Positions 46,501-52,432 of a stretch of 64,000 nt of DNA are shown one piece after another. The notes under the pieces are model-generated. The model did no database searches. It was not told where the DNA came from and was given only the letters and a program-made list of their open reading frames with translations. Source of the stretch: Synaphobranchus kaupii (taxonomy: Eukaryota > Chordata > Actinopteri > Anguilliformes > Synaphobranchidae); NCBI GenBank assembly GCA_029718625.1, contig JAINUF010000028.1:387492-451491 (forward strand). Reading direction: 5' to 3'. The first letter of the stretch is position 1, and each line of letters opens with the position of its first letter. A program made the translations under genes and the position numbers.

Positions 46501-48350
46501 TGATCTGAGGTACATATGTTATGTTCGGGTGTAATTAACATAGAAGCAATGCAGGGAAACAGGTTATAACCTTTACAGTTTGGCTTTAGACAAACAAAAT
46601 CAGTTGTTATTTCAGTTCCACTAAATCTTTAATGAACCAAAGTTTTGGTTCTGGTTACAATAGGTAGTTCTACACACCTGCATGAGTCCGAATCCATTTC
46701 CATGGTCGCCCCAGCCATCCTTCAGTACAGCACCTGCTCGAGACGCCCGGGAAATTATCCCACTAATGATGGCTGGGTCCATTTGGTGAGCCTGTCCCAC
46801 CTTGATGATGAGGTCACGATATTTCTTCATCCTGTCGAGGTCATGTTCTGCAAGCTTGTGGGATGCGTCCACTCCTTTGACAATGAGAAGGTAAAGATCA
46901 GTCACAAAATCATGTCGTTTGAATACGTCAGTATGTGTAAGAAAAATTGTTCCTGGCCAACCAAAATGACTACAACTATGTAACATTTTTGTACCTTGAT
47001 AGAATTAAACATTAAACATAAATCATATAGAGATAATATCCCCAAATGGGTTAGTGTATTTTAAAAACTCTTGATTTTAAAAGCATTTTGAATGTATTTA
47101 TCATTTCAGCCTGGGTTGCTGTCGGTGGAAATGGGCATTAGAGATGGTATACCTCAGTGTGATAAGATGTTTAGTTACTAGACTTTCTTTATGATTTGTA
47201 TGTTTTTGCCATTTATTGAGCATCCAAACAGTTAATATTAGATAAAATGAAGGTTCTGACCTTGAACAGTCAAGTTGTCTTGATGAGCAGTTCGTTCTGA
47301 CGCTCCTGTTGTTTCAATCTTCATGACATCCCCATAAATGCAGGCTAAATATGAAATAGCACAAACCTACATTAATATGCTTTTAATGGCATTTCATATT
47401 TCACACACACACAAGCAGAGGAAAGTGGAAATATCTGAGTTTATAGGAAACTGGAAAGATCCCACGAATAGGAACCACAAGACGGAGAAAAGGAAACAAA
47501 ACAAGAAAATAAACGAAGCTCCCACTCTCGACAGGAGGGTAACAAATAAGGGAGACTGGAGAGAGGAGAAATAAAAGCGACCCGCGGGGAAACGGGCGAA
47601 TAACTTCTAGACACAGGAGATAGAAAGACGCACCTCCTCCTCTCAATAAACCGAGAGGGAAAAACAAAGAGGCGATAAGAAACAAAATTAACGAAAACAA
47701 GGAAAGGAGACCTCTCGCTTTCAATACGAAAGCAGGCAGAGAGAGGTGGACAGGAAAAAGCCAGACTTAACTTGTAGTCGGCAGGCAGAGAAAGGAAAAC
47801 CAGGGCGAAAAACCGAAAAGAGAACGAAAAGTTCCTAAAAGCTAATTGCACAAAAGGCAAGTCCCGCGTTACCCCCCAAAGGTATATGGGGGTAAAGTGG
47901 TCGACTTAAGCGCCTAGTCCTATAACTTACCGGCTCTAAATCACAAATTAATACAATACAGAAGCGCTGGAAGGAGGAAGTACAGAGCTTAAATAGCCAG
48001 CAGGTAACGAGGCACAGGTGAGACGGATGAGTAGCCTAGGACCGAACGAAAACCTGGAGCAGAATAGAAAGATAAGGCGAGAGCGTCCTTGCGCTGCTCT
48101 GACAGAAAACAACCACAAAAGGGAAAAAGGCTGCCAAAACCCATGACAGTTTGGCTAATTAAAACCCGCACATAGAATTCACTTTTTGGGACCATAGCAA
48201 ACGACTTAACATAAACTCCTTGACATTTAGGAACTACCATAATAGTTTCCTCTGAAAGAACGTTGGAGCGCATGCGTTCTCTGCTGTCTTATATGAACAC
48301 TTACTGTATATGGAATCAATTTTACAAATTTCTGCTGAGAACTTACCCAT
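21540..48350 (-). CDS. lyg: Goose-type lysozyme LYG-A, five exons, catalytic Glu replaced by Ala
   Basis: Family members hydrolyse the beta-1,4 link between N-acetylmuramic acid and N-acetylglucosamine in bacterial peptidoglycan. Five minus-strand exons (48350-48347, 47344-47261, 46874-46678, 21935-21797, 21673-21540) join in phase to 558 nt, giving 185 residues plus a stop. This is the usual length for a fish LYG without a signal peptide. Diagnostic motifs are [36 protein letters not shown] and [10 protein letters not shown], and the C-terminus is WFKQNGF. By my count the numbering coincides with goose egg-white lysozyme, so Asp86 and Asp97 are present. Residue 73, the general-acid Glu in that enzyme, is Ala (codon gcg; the paralogue LYG-B has gag). 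All introns are GT-AG. The protein would probably lack normal muramidase activity. An assembly error at this base is the main alternative. Confidence 0.85.
21797..21935 (-). CDS. lyg: LYG-A exon 4
   Basis: 139 bp with acceptor TTGCAG|GTTGAC and donor AAAG|GTATCT. It encodes [17 protein letters not shown], continuing to [11 protein letters not shown]. It begins in phase 0, as required after exon 3, although the intron between them is about 24.7 kb. Confidence 0.88.
21936..23005. repeat. Segmental duplication, part A1 (intron 3, acceptor side)
   Basis: Closely similar to 54347-55396 in the same orientation, with small indels and substitutions. It contains a (TG)n tract near 22370 that is longer in copy B. 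Homology in direct order stops at 'cagctagcta'; copy B then enters a Sleeping-Beauty-like element. Confidence 0.9.
23630..24266. repeat. Segment present in inverted orientation at 55445-56112
   Basis: The reverse complement matches 55445-56112 along its length (for example 'ctagcatcctgacacatcag' here against 'ctgatgtgtcaggatgctag' there), with moderate divergence. In copy B it sits between the two ends of a Sleeping-Beauty-like element. No ORF is supported on either strand. Confidence 0.8.
24306..24430. mobile_element. MITE-like fragment
   Basis: The phrase 'gtgcaggcttttgtcccaac', then 'cacctgattctactaatcaa' and an inverted 'ttgattagtagaatcatt', looks like the end of a common fish MITE. The two inverted blocks make a short hairpin. 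No second terminus or target duplication was found. Confidence 0.4.
24735..24760. repeat. (AC)n microsatellite
   Basis: Pure dinucleotide run about 110 bp outside the gypsy array. Confidence 0.95.
24876..26333 (-). repeat. LTR1 (3' LTR of the array)
   Basis: 1458 bp. By eye I find no difference from LTR2, and about four substitutions from LTR3. It contains a 74-bp tandem repeat, a TATA box and the predicted start site. Confidence 0.93.
25067..25395 (-). repeat. 74-bp tandem repeat inside LTR1
   Basis: GGAATGTTCC recurs at 25147, 25221, 25295 and 25369, an exact 74-bp period, with a more diverged unit before them. The same array is in LTR2 and LTR3. Units contain nested 'ggactggaact' sub-repeats. 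It falls in the part of the LTR that would be the transcript leader (R-U5). Open frames across it are a by-product of the repeat. Confidence 0.92.
26334..26347 (-). promoter_or_regulatory. Polypurine tract, gypsy unit 1
   Basis: The minus strand reads GAGGGGGGGG followed by TAC and then the 3' LTR. The pol stop codon TGA overlaps the start of the tract. Unit 2 has the same arrangement at 32137-32150. In this element class, the tract primes plus-strand DNA synthesis. Confidence 0.75.
26345..28663 (-). pseudogene. Gypsy unit 1 pol, 3' part: RT motif C, RNase H, integrase, chromodomain
   Basis: 772 codons are open after a frameshift. Domains in order are RT motif YIDD at residues 17-20, RNase H ([33 protein letters not shown]), the integrase HHCC finger (HPGV...ACAVCARSK), the DDE core ([25 protein letters not shown]), and a C-terminal chromodomain ([10 protein letters not shown] to YLVDWEGYG). 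The apparent start codon is not real. The reading continues from the 5' part at 28657-29757, but an 11-bp tandem duplication (28668-28678 repeated at 28679-28689) puts the two in different frames. The lesion lies between RT motif B and the YIDD motif, so unit 1 cannot make a complete RT without frameshift correction. Confidence 0.9.
28657..29757 (-). pseudogene. Gypsy unit 1 pol, 5' part: protease and RT N-terminal half
   Basis: This open frame begins just inside the end of gag, in the -1 frame. It contains the aspartic protease motif [10 protein letters not shown] and then the RT palm with [13 protein letters not shown] and [10 protein letters not shown]. It ends abruptly right after the 11-bp duplication. 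There is no dedicated start codon. Entry should be by -1 frameshift from gag at 29709-29715, as a TAG closes the pol frame a little further upstream. Confidence 0.88.
29703..30659 (-). CDS. Gypsy unit 1 Gag (318 aa)
   Basis: Gag forms the particle and binds element RNA. The frame starts at an ATG 20 bp from the LTR and stops with TAG at 29705-29703. A single CCHC zinc knuckle lies near the C-terminus (C299, C302, H307, C312; CX2CX4HX4C), followed directly by the frameshift site. The middle region ([22 protein letters not shown]) has the retrotransposon-gag look of sushi-like elements. The frame is intact and identical in length to gag of unit 2. The leader between LTR and ATG is only 19 bp and is largely taken up by the primer-binding site. 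Confidence 0.93.
   Translation of the reverse strand: MDPADLEQIRHAFSCQTAVSDQQGRRLDDVLEVLRGITEQVTQLTLHQPLPRIPLGPTPPAPDPPVDPPVSTSFREPRVQHPELYRGGLGKCREFLMKCDIVFRMQPSSFASDPCKIAFIMSSLGGGALEWATSIWDSQVALCNNFAAFTAEMRRVFDHPACGRDATQRLLQVRQGSRSVAEMAIQFRTLAAESGWNDTALQGAFRQALSEELKDQLATREESTSLNSLISLAIAIDNRLRIRARERGGNPGHLPHIRSHPSASGSRAASGVSEEEPMQLGRVAVNSEERQRRLRSRSCFYCGKPGHQIASCPIRPKE
29709..29715 (-). promoter_or_regulatory. -1 ribosomal frameshift site, unit 1
   Basis: The minus strand reads C CCA AAA in the gag frame, a canonical X XXY YYZ heptamer, two codons before the gag TAG. A -1 slip here moves ribosomes into the pol frame, which continues through PKRIGS. The downstream stimulatory structure has not been assessed. 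Confidence 0.75.
30667..30677 (-). promoter_or_regulatory. Self-priming primer-binding site, unit 1
   Basis: One base inside the internal region the minus strand reads AACGAACTGGC. This is the exact 11-nt complement of GCCAGTTCGTT, the predicted 5' end of the element's own transcript. I saw no match to a tRNA 3' end, which would normally begin TGG right at the LTR. Confidence 0.72.
30679..32136 (-). repeat. LTR2 (shared middle LTR)
   Basis: 1458 bp. It serves both as the 3' LTR of the unit at 32137-36471 and as the 5' LTR of the unit at 26334-30678. Its predicted TATA box is at 31875-31870 and its start site at 31844. Confidence 0.93.
32148..35081 (-). pseudogene. Gypsy unit 2 pol: RT, RNase H, integrase, chromodomain
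   Basis: 977 codons are open. In order: RT palm ([25 protein letters not shown] at about residue 222), RNase H, HHCC and DDE integrase motifs, and the C-terminal chromodomain in about the last 75 residues. The 11-bp duplication of unit 1 is absent, so RT through chromodomain is continuous. The apparent start is an internal codon. Upstream continuity with protease is broken by one extra G in a G-run (seven at 35038-35044; six at 29246-29251 in unit 1). Confidence 0.9.
34807..35550 (-). pseudogene. Gypsy unit 2 pol, protease part, frameshifted
   Basis: The frame contains the protease motif [10 protein letters not shown] and runs in pol frame until the extra G at 35038-35044, after which it reads about 75 out-of-frame codons to a stop. 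This is the only break I see between protease and RT in unit 2. Confidence 0.88.
35496..36452 (-). CDS. Gypsy unit 2 Gag (318 aa)
   Basis: Same length as unit 1 Gag and, by eye, the same sequence. It has the CCHC knuckle (C299, C302, H307, C312) and ends in TAG at 35498-35496. The start codon lies 20 bp from LTR3. It is intact. Confidence 0.93.
   Translation of the reverse strand: MDPADLEQIRHAFSCQTAVSDQQGRRLDDVLEVLRGITEQVTQLTLHQPLPRIPLGPTPPAPDPPVDPPVSTSFREPRVQHPELYRGGLGKCREFLMKCDIVFRMQPSSFASDPCKIAFIMSSLGGGALEWATSIWDSQVALCNNFAAFTAEMRRVFDHPACGRDATQRLLQVRQGSRSVAEMAIQFRTLAAESGWNDTALQGAFRQALSEELKDQLATREESTSLNSLISLAIAIDNRLRIRARERGGNPGHLPHIRSHPSASGSRAASGVSEEEPMQLGRVAVNSEERQRRLRSRSCFYCGKPGHQIASCPIRPKE
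35502..35508 (-). promoter_or_regulatory. -1 ribosomal frameshift site, unit 2
   Basis: The same C CCA AAA heptamer as in unit 1, two codons before the gag stop. Confidence 0.75.
36460..36470 (-). promoter_or_regulatory. Self-priming primer-binding site, unit 2
   Basis: AACGAACTGGC on the minus strand, one base inside LTR3. It is complementary to the predicted LTR3 transcript start at 37637-37627. Confidence 0.72.
36472..37929 (-). repeat. LTR3 (5' LTR of the array)
   Basis: 1458 bp. It differs from LTR1 and LTR2 at about four positions that I can see: gatcggg to gaccggg, tctgaaacgg to tctggaacgg, gcggaag to gcggatg, and aaaacgaac to aaaatgaac. Confidence 0.93.
37637..37668 (-). promoter_or_regulatory. 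Predicted LTR core promoter (TATA box and start site)
   Basis: The minus strand has TATATA at 37668-37663. About 31 nt downstream is a G at 37637, which begins GCCAGTTCGTT. This is the 11-nt sequence complementary to the primer-binding site. Equivalent promoters lie at 31875-31844 (LTR2) and 26072-26041 (LTR1). The start site is inferred from TATA spacing and complementarity, not from transcript data. Confidence 0.65.
37935..38533. other. No gene recognised
   Basis: AT-rich intronic sequence between the gypsy array and the next LTR-like element. Confidence 0.4.
38534..39195 (+). mobile_element. Solo LTR-like element
   Basis: It begins with CGTCATGGTTTTGGTAGCC and contains a TATAAAAG box near 38683 and an AATAAA-like signal near 39177. 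It shares ordered blocks with the minus-strand LTRs ending at 42573, 48148 and 60888 (tcatgggttttgg, cacctgt, ggctataaaagctctg). I could not find a target duplication, so the ends are approximate. Confidence 0.6.
39236..40241. mobile_element. Sleeping-Beauty-like Tc1 fold-back element (1006 bp)
   Basis: The ends are CAGTTGAAGTCGGAAGTTTA and its inverse, next to TA target dinucleotides at 39234-39235 and 40242-40243. The terminal sequence is that of the Sleeping Beauty / salmonid Tc1 type, and an internal copy of the 'ccagtgggtcagaagt' direct-repeat motif is present. The left half (to about 39640) is nearly the inverse of the right half (from about 39800), giving arms of about 400 bp. There is no transposase. 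A rearranged relative is at 55400-56489. Confidence 0.88.
40479..40505. repeat. (AT)n microsatellite
   Basis: Pure AT run, shorter in copy B (56733-56751). Confidence 0.95.
40631..42573 (-). mobile_element. Solo LTR, 1943 bp, with 5-bp target duplication
   Basis: The minus strand begins TGTCATGGGTTTC and ends CCCATTACA. It is flanked by CTGGG at 40626-40630 and 42574-42578. A TATA-like 'gctatataagcc' lies about 150 bp from the minus-strand start. Copy B has no insertion at the matching place (near 56880), so the element entered copy A after the duplication. Internal genes are absent, as expected after LTR-LTR recombination. Confidence 0.88.
40960..41800 (-). repeat. Tandem repeats of about 280 bp inside the solo LTR
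   Basis: 'acgttccaaggctactttca' or close variants recur near 40963, 41245, 41525 and 41748, each followed by 'cgcagtcacac' and usually 'aaacatgtccacaac'. Periods are about 282, 280 and 223 bp. The third unit is partly deleted. Confidence 0.8.
42931..43128 (+). other. Unrecognised 65-codon ORF with hydrophobic N-terminus
   Basis: The frame starts [20 protein letters not shown], with a hydrophobic core and then [12 protein letters not shown]. It resembles a type II signal anchor but matches no protein I can name. In copy B (58555 onwards) an extra 8 bp after the hydrophobic core breaks the frame. That argues against constraint. It may be a fragment of an old gene or retrocopy, or chance. Confidence 0.3.
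43786..43819. repeat. Perfect 34-bp palindrome in LINE 5' region
   Basis: GAGCGACACTAGTGTCT is followed at once by its exact reverse complement with no spacer. It lies just upstream of the LINE coding region. Confidence 0.95.
43831..44481 (+). pseudogene. LINE endonuclease domain (partial)
   Basis: 216 codons containing parts of an apurinic-type endonuclease/exonuclease/phosphatase domain: [10 protein letters not shown], then [11 protein letters not shown], then [11 protein letters not shown], then [10 protein letters not shown]. In LINEs this enzyme nicks the target. The frame ends at a frameshift in a C-rich run near 44450. The correct reading continues in another frame ([12 protein letters not shown]) towards the RT, with a stop near 44873 and an apparent internal deletion around 44640-44690. 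The ORF is defective. Confidence 0.85.
44991..46073 (+). pseudogene. LINE reverse transcriptase domain (partial)
   Basis: 360 codons with RT motifs: [17 protein letters not shown], then [14 protein letters not shown], then YADDTQLF, then the thumb region with [11 protein letters not shown]. The N-terminal RT part ([12 protein letters not shown]) is upstream in the same frame at about 44840 but is separated by stops (TI*RA near 44873). The C-terminus shifts frame near 46000. L2-clade identity is from motif style and the 3' tail. The copy cannot make active protein as it stands. Confidence 0.88.
46383..46430 (+). promoter_or_regulatory. LINE 3' recognition hairpin and tail
   Basis: CGCTCTGGATAAGAGCG forms a short stem-loop, followed by TCTGCCAAATG and a TAATG-type tail. 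The same 3' sequence ends the SINEs at 50933-51152 and 63390-63610, which fits SINE mobilisation by an L2-type RT. Confidence 0.8.
46678..46874 (-). CDS. lyg: LYG-A exon 3 (catalytic exon, E73A)
   Basis: 197 bp with acceptor TTGTCAAAG and donor CAG|GTGTGT. It encodes residues 30-95. The segment [11 protein letters not shown] replaces the expected ISRES with ISRAS, while Asp86 in [10 protein letters not shown] is kept. The reading frame is open throughout. Confidence 0.88.
47261..47344 (-). CDS. lyg: LYG-A exon 2
   Basis: 84 bp with acceptor TATTTAG and donor CAAG|GTCAGA. It encodes residues 2-30 in part, containing [13 protein letters not shown] and ending LTVQ. It is identical in LYG-B as far as I can read. 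Confidence 0.85.
47400..48148 (-). mobile_element. LTR-like element in LYG-A intron 1
   Basis: The minus strand begins TGTCATGGGTTTTGGCAGCC at 48148 and is homologous to the LTRs at 38534-39195 and 40631-42573. It is present at the same place in copy B (60140-60888), so it predates the duplication. The far end is not clear and no target duplication was found. Polypyrimidine-rich minus-strand frames in it are not genes. Confidence 0.6.
48347..48350 (-). CDS. lyg: LYG-A exon 1 coding part (ATGG)
   Basis: The minus strand reads ATGG followed by a perfect donor GTAAGT (48346-48341). A four-base coding exon leaves phase 1, which fits exon 2. An AG acceptor-like CCTGCAG lies about 20 bp upstream of the ATG, so an additional 5' non-coding exon is possible. 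The same arrangement is conserved in LYG-B. Confidence 0.7.
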
Positions 48351-48751
48351 GTTGTTATCCTTCCCTGCAGGTTTCCTTTTGTGTTCTCGGAAGCTCTTGA
48401 AATGGTGCAGTATGCGCAACTTCCTCTATGTAGAGGGGTGTGGTAAATTACGTTTAGTATTGCAAATGACTTCTAACAGCATAAAATAAAGGAAGCCAGC
48501 AGAAAGGTTCTTCTGCATTTTTCCCCCTGATGTGTTTTCTGCAATTGTAACAGCTGGGAAGGAGCCTTGCACAACTGCTAACTGTTCAGCACAACCAGGA
48601 CTCCCAGATCTTTACAAAAAGTTCCAAAGCCTCAAGTGAAAGTAATGGCAGGTCCTGAGTGGTTTGCAAAACAAAGCAATTATTACAATACGGCCTTGCC
48701 CAGATGATGAAATAATATTTTTTTACAAAATTTTCTGGACACTTTGCTGGG

Positions 48752-49426
48752 ATGTTTGTGACTATGGCTTCCACGTTTGTAGCTGTTTTCTGGATCTTGA
48801 TTCTAATCTGTAACCTCGTACAGTCGTCCTGCGTACAGTGCACTGTGTCTGAATCAGAACCTCATCTACTGCGCCCTGTCTCCTGCATACAGTGCACTGT
48901 CGGAATCATTGCCCCATCTACTGCACCCTGTCTCCTGCGTACAGTGGACTGTGTCCGAATCAGAGCCCTATCTACTTTGCCCTGTCTCCTGCGTACAGTG
49001 CACTGTGTCCAAATCAGAGCCCTATCTACTTTGCCCTGTCTCCTGCGTACAGTGCACTGTGTCCGAATCAGAGCCCCATCTACTGTGCCCTATCTCCTGT
49101 GTACTGTGTCTGAATCAGAGCCCTATCTACTGCGCCCTGTCTCCTGCGTACAGTGGACTGTGTCCGAATCAGAGCCCTATCTACTTTGCCCTGTCTCCTG
49201 CGTACAGTGCACTGTGTCCAAATCAGAGCCCTATCTACTTTGCCCTGTCTCCTGCGTACAGTGCACTGTGTCCGAATCAGAGCCCCATCTACTGTGCCCT
49301 ATCTCCTGTGTACTGTGTCTGAATCAGAGCCCTATCTACTGCGCCGTCTCCTGCATACAGTGCACTGTCAGAATCAGAGCCCTATCTACTGTGCCCTGTC
49401 TCCTGCATACAGTGCACTGTGTCTGA
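48752..49426 (+). other. ORF with signal-peptide-like start running into an 18-residue repeat
   Basis: The first 25 codons, MFVTMASTFVAVFWILILIC and then NLVQS, look like a secretory signal or membrane anchor. They are followed by 18-residue repeats of the type CVQCTVSESEPYLLRPVS encoded by the 54-bp VNTR. It is divergent from LYG-A, its start lying about 400 bp upstream of the lysozyme ATG. The leader is kept in copy B with one residue change. Against a real gene: the VNTR has no stop in any of the three plus frames, so long ORFs there are cheap, and unit-length indels that are not multiples of three switch frame. I do not recognise the product. Confidence 0.3.
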
Positions 49427-49687
49427 ATCAGAGCCCTATCTACTGCGCCCTGTCTCCTGCATACAGTGCACTGTGTCCGAATCAGAGCCCTATCTACTGC
49501 ACCGTCTCCTGCGTACAGTGCACTATGTCCGAATCCGAGCCCTATCTACTGCGCCCTGTCTCCTGCGTACAGTGTACTGTGTCCGAATCAGAGCCCTATC
49601 TACTGCATCCTATCTCCTGTGTACTGTGTCCGAATCAGAGCCCTGTCTACTGCGCCCTGTCTCCTGCATACAGTGCACTGTCAGAAG
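48823..49687 (+). repeat. 54-bp VNTR, about 16 units (copy A)
   Basis: The unit contains 'cctgcgtacagtgcactgtg', then 'tccgaatcagagccctatct' and 'actgcgccctgtct'. Most units are 54 bp, with a few shortened to 50-52 bp. Copy B (61594-62190) has about 11 units; the difference is near five whole units. Confidence 0.95.
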
Positions 49688-49899
49688 TGTGCTTTTTAAT
49701 GTGCACTGTTTAGCACGTGACGTGCAGTACGCGAAAAATATCCGCTATACTATTTATATATAAGTGTGGTGATGCGGACACAACCCTGCACAACGTGGTC
49801 AGCTGCCATACTGTTGCTCTCCCACAGTAGCTTTATTAATTATTTAAATGATTTTTTATTAACCTAGCGCCACCCCCCCCCCCCCCCCCCCAAACACAC

Positions 49900-49936
<37 letters not shown>

Positions 49937-50932
49937 TTTTTTCATTGCAATTTATAATGTTTTTCAATAGGATAACATAACTACAGGGTCTCCTCGTCTC
50001 CCCAAAACAAACATCAACAAATGCAATCAACAGAAACAAAGGAAAAACAACAACTAACAACAAACAAAAAAACTAAATCAAAAACAAAACCAAATTTGGC
50101 AAAGGAAATACAACAATCCAGAAATTAACAACACCAACTGGAAAAGGACGTTTGAGGTCAAACTTCAAGTTGGCTTGAAAAAGAAAAGCATAGAGAAAAA
50201 GAAAAGCATGTTTTGGGAATAGACGACAGACATGCAATGGCATGGAGGCCTACTAGTGTTCTGTTCTATGTTCAGCTGAAGCGGATACCGGGACAAGGGC
50301 CCTGTATTCAATTGAGCTGGTATTAACTGAACTCTCATGTGTGAGAGTCGGAGCTCAATGGGCTGAATGTTTAGCAAGCGGTGATTATGTGACCGCTTGC
50401 TAAACATTTGTTAGCTATCAGTCATTATGTGGAAATTAAGCTGAGGTTAGCCAGCTAACATTAGGAAATGTATGGAGAGTCAAACTAGACACTGTAAATC
50501 CTGTTGCTCTGCACTACCCAGTTGTTAATCGAGATATATCCAGTTAACAAGACACCACCTATCCAATCATCCTGCGCCACCAAGTGGGCATTGCAAGAAA
50601 CCCAGTGGACATGGATATATCCAGTCAGTGACCTTAGAGAGAGAGACTGATATCTCTCTATTTCCGCCATTCATTTCTTTATGCTCCATTGAAGTATATT
50701 ATATGTCGCTCCTAGTGGTCAATTTGTTTAGCAGTAAGTGTAGAACTGTAAAAAATGGCTGGGACTGGATGGGGCTACTTGGCTAAAAGTGTCATTTGTG
50801 TTAAAATAAAAAAGTAATGCTATTGTACCATTTTAGTTTTCACAAGGCCTCAATTGTGAGATTCATGAATCATATTGATTACATGGTGAATTATTATTGT
50901 TTGCTCATAAACAATATATATCTGACATAACT
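49688..50932. other. Non-coding upstream region with poly-C and (CA)n
   Basis: It contains a C19 run at 49873-49891 followed by (CA)n to about 49935, then A-rich sequence and a hairpin at 50366-50408. No gene is recognised. It is duplicated in copy B. Confidence 0.6.
50366..50408. repeat. 17-bp perfect hairpin, conserved in both duplicates
   Basis: AATGTTTAGCAAGCGGT (50366-50382) is exactly inverted at 50392-50408 with a 9-nt loop. Copy B keeps the whole structure near 62823-62864. Confidence 0.85.
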
Positions 50933-51152
50933 GGCAGTATAGTATAATGGTTAAGGAACTGGCCTTGTAAACGAAAGGTTGCAGGTTCGATTCCCAGGTA
51001 GGAGACTGCCGTTGTATCCTTGAGCAAGGTACTTAACCTCAATCGCTTCAGTATATATCCAGCTGTATAAATGGATAATACGTAAAAAATGCTAAAAAGT
51101 TGTGTAAGTCGCTCTGGATAAGAGCGTCTGCTAAATGCCTGTAATGTAATGT
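50933..51152 (+). mobile_element. V-SINE-type tRNA-derived SINE (copy A)
   Basis: The tRNA-derived head has an A-box-like TAATGGTTAAGGAAC and a B-box GGTTCGATTCC (50983-50993). It is followed by a central block, CTTGAGCAAGGTACTTAACC and CCAGCTGTATAAATGGATAA, which I recognise as the V-SINE conserved domain. The 3' end is CGCTCTGGATAAGAGCG with a TGTAA-type tail. It is full-length. Confidence 0.88.
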
Positions 51153-51666
51153 GAGCCTATTTATAAAATAAAAAAAAAACTGCACTAGCACCCATGCTAA
51201 CCACTAATGGCAGGCCACACAGTCCATGAATGGTGGAGTAATTCAGAATGTATTTTATGACTGTATCAGAGCCAACTTGTTATCACTATCATAATGCCTA
51301 AATAACATTTTGTTTTCACATGATGTTTTGATGATTGGTCAACAAAAAGTGATCTATTTTTTACTGTACGTCGCTTTGGATAAAAGCGTCTGCTAAATGA
51401 ATGTAATGTAATGTAATGTAGAGGATATATGTTATCTACATACTCTTTTTTGGCTTATCTAGTGTGGACATGGTGACTATGTTGTAAAATCAAAGAGAAT
51501 CTGGTAATATTGATTCAAATAATTATCAAATGATGATTTTTGTGCAAAACTCTCATTGACCCCCGGTCCCCATACACTTCTACACTTACTGGGATCCCTA
51601 TCGCCCCCTAGTGGATAAGAAATGTGAAACCAGGAAGTACGGGAGAGTCGGATGTCTCTATTATGA
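51153..51666. other. Non-coding, with a second LINE/SINE 3' end
   Basis: Contains a short 3'-end fragment at 51368-51420 (GTCGCTTTGGATAAAAGCG and a TAATG tail). Otherwise nothing is recognised. Also present in copy B. Confidence 0.6.
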
Positions 51667-52175
51667 GTGCCCAATCTCAATGTCCGCCCTCACACCCTTT
51701 GAGGCCCGTTCCTGATAAGTCCGCGAGGGCTCATGGCTGTCCCACTGTAAAATCGGCAAGTGCATGAGGGCTCTGTCGCGGACTTTTCGAGCCTTTTCTG
51801 TGGACTTTCCGCAAGTCTGCAATCTTGCAGACTTTGCTGAGGGAATTACCCACAGTTCATAGAATTAAAAACGGAAATGCAGCCGGAAGCATCTCAAAAA
51901 TTGTAAATAAACGACACACATGGCGGGCAGAGTTCTTTCAGCGGGTACAAACCTATAATTAAAAGTCATAAAGCGGAGACTGTCATAAAGATCTTGCATG
52001 CGAGACTGGGAACATATAACATCACAATGCTGTCCCATTCCTCTTATTTGTACCAATTCGAGCCCTTGCACTCTCATGCACTCTCATGCACTCACGCTGG
52101 GCACGCATGTGACGTCAATCAAAGTCTGTGGGGCTCAGGCCTCAGGGCTCAGGGCGGACATGGAGATTGGGCCAC
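51667..52175. mobile_element. MITE-like element (509 bp)
   Basis: The left end GTGCCCAATCTCAATGTCCG is inverted at the right as CGGACATGGAGATTGGGCCAC. The flanks share 'tctct' (possible target duplication, imperfect). The interior is GC-richer than the surroundings. No ORF is supported. Confidence 0.55.
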
Positions 52176-52432
52176 GGTCTCTGTATCCAGTTGGGTAGTG
52201 GGCTTAGAGTATATAATATCTGAACAAAAACGTAAAAATGCTATATGTACGCTATTTTCTAGGTAAAAATATTACTCATTTTTATCTGCATTTATTTATT
52301 CATCCCCCCTTTCTCTATTGTATATGATGTTTCTTGATATAAATGTCTGCTTGTGAATAGTAAAGAAAGCTGTAGCAGCAGTTAACATTTTAAAACCTGT
52401 ACATTTTCTAAAGTAAACTTGCTAACAAAGTA

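Larger units (their letters stand above)
40244..51540. repeat. Segmental duplication, part A2
   Basis: Colinear with 56490-64000 and of the same orientation, and reads as a recent duplicate. A carries a 1.9-kb solo LTR (40631-42573) and a LINE (43478-46430) absent from B, and five more VNTR units. B carries a Tc1 derivative and a G-rich minisatellite absent from A. The duplication continues beyond the window end in B. Confidence 0.93.

Noticed and set aside
47401..47860. Serine/leucine/phenylalanine-rich minus-strand ORFs (and 60141-60609)
   Set aside because: They are translations of polypyrimidine LTR-like sequence, overlap in two frames and contain no recognisable motif.
48892..49763. Four further long ORFs across the 54-bp VNTR
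   Set aside because: All three forward frames of the repeat are open, so multiple overlapping ORFs are expected. Only the frame with the hydrophobic leader merited an entry.
50933..51152. tRNA gene at the A-box/B-box of the SINE
   Set aside because: The flanking central block and LINE-type tail show that it is the head of a V-SINE-type element.
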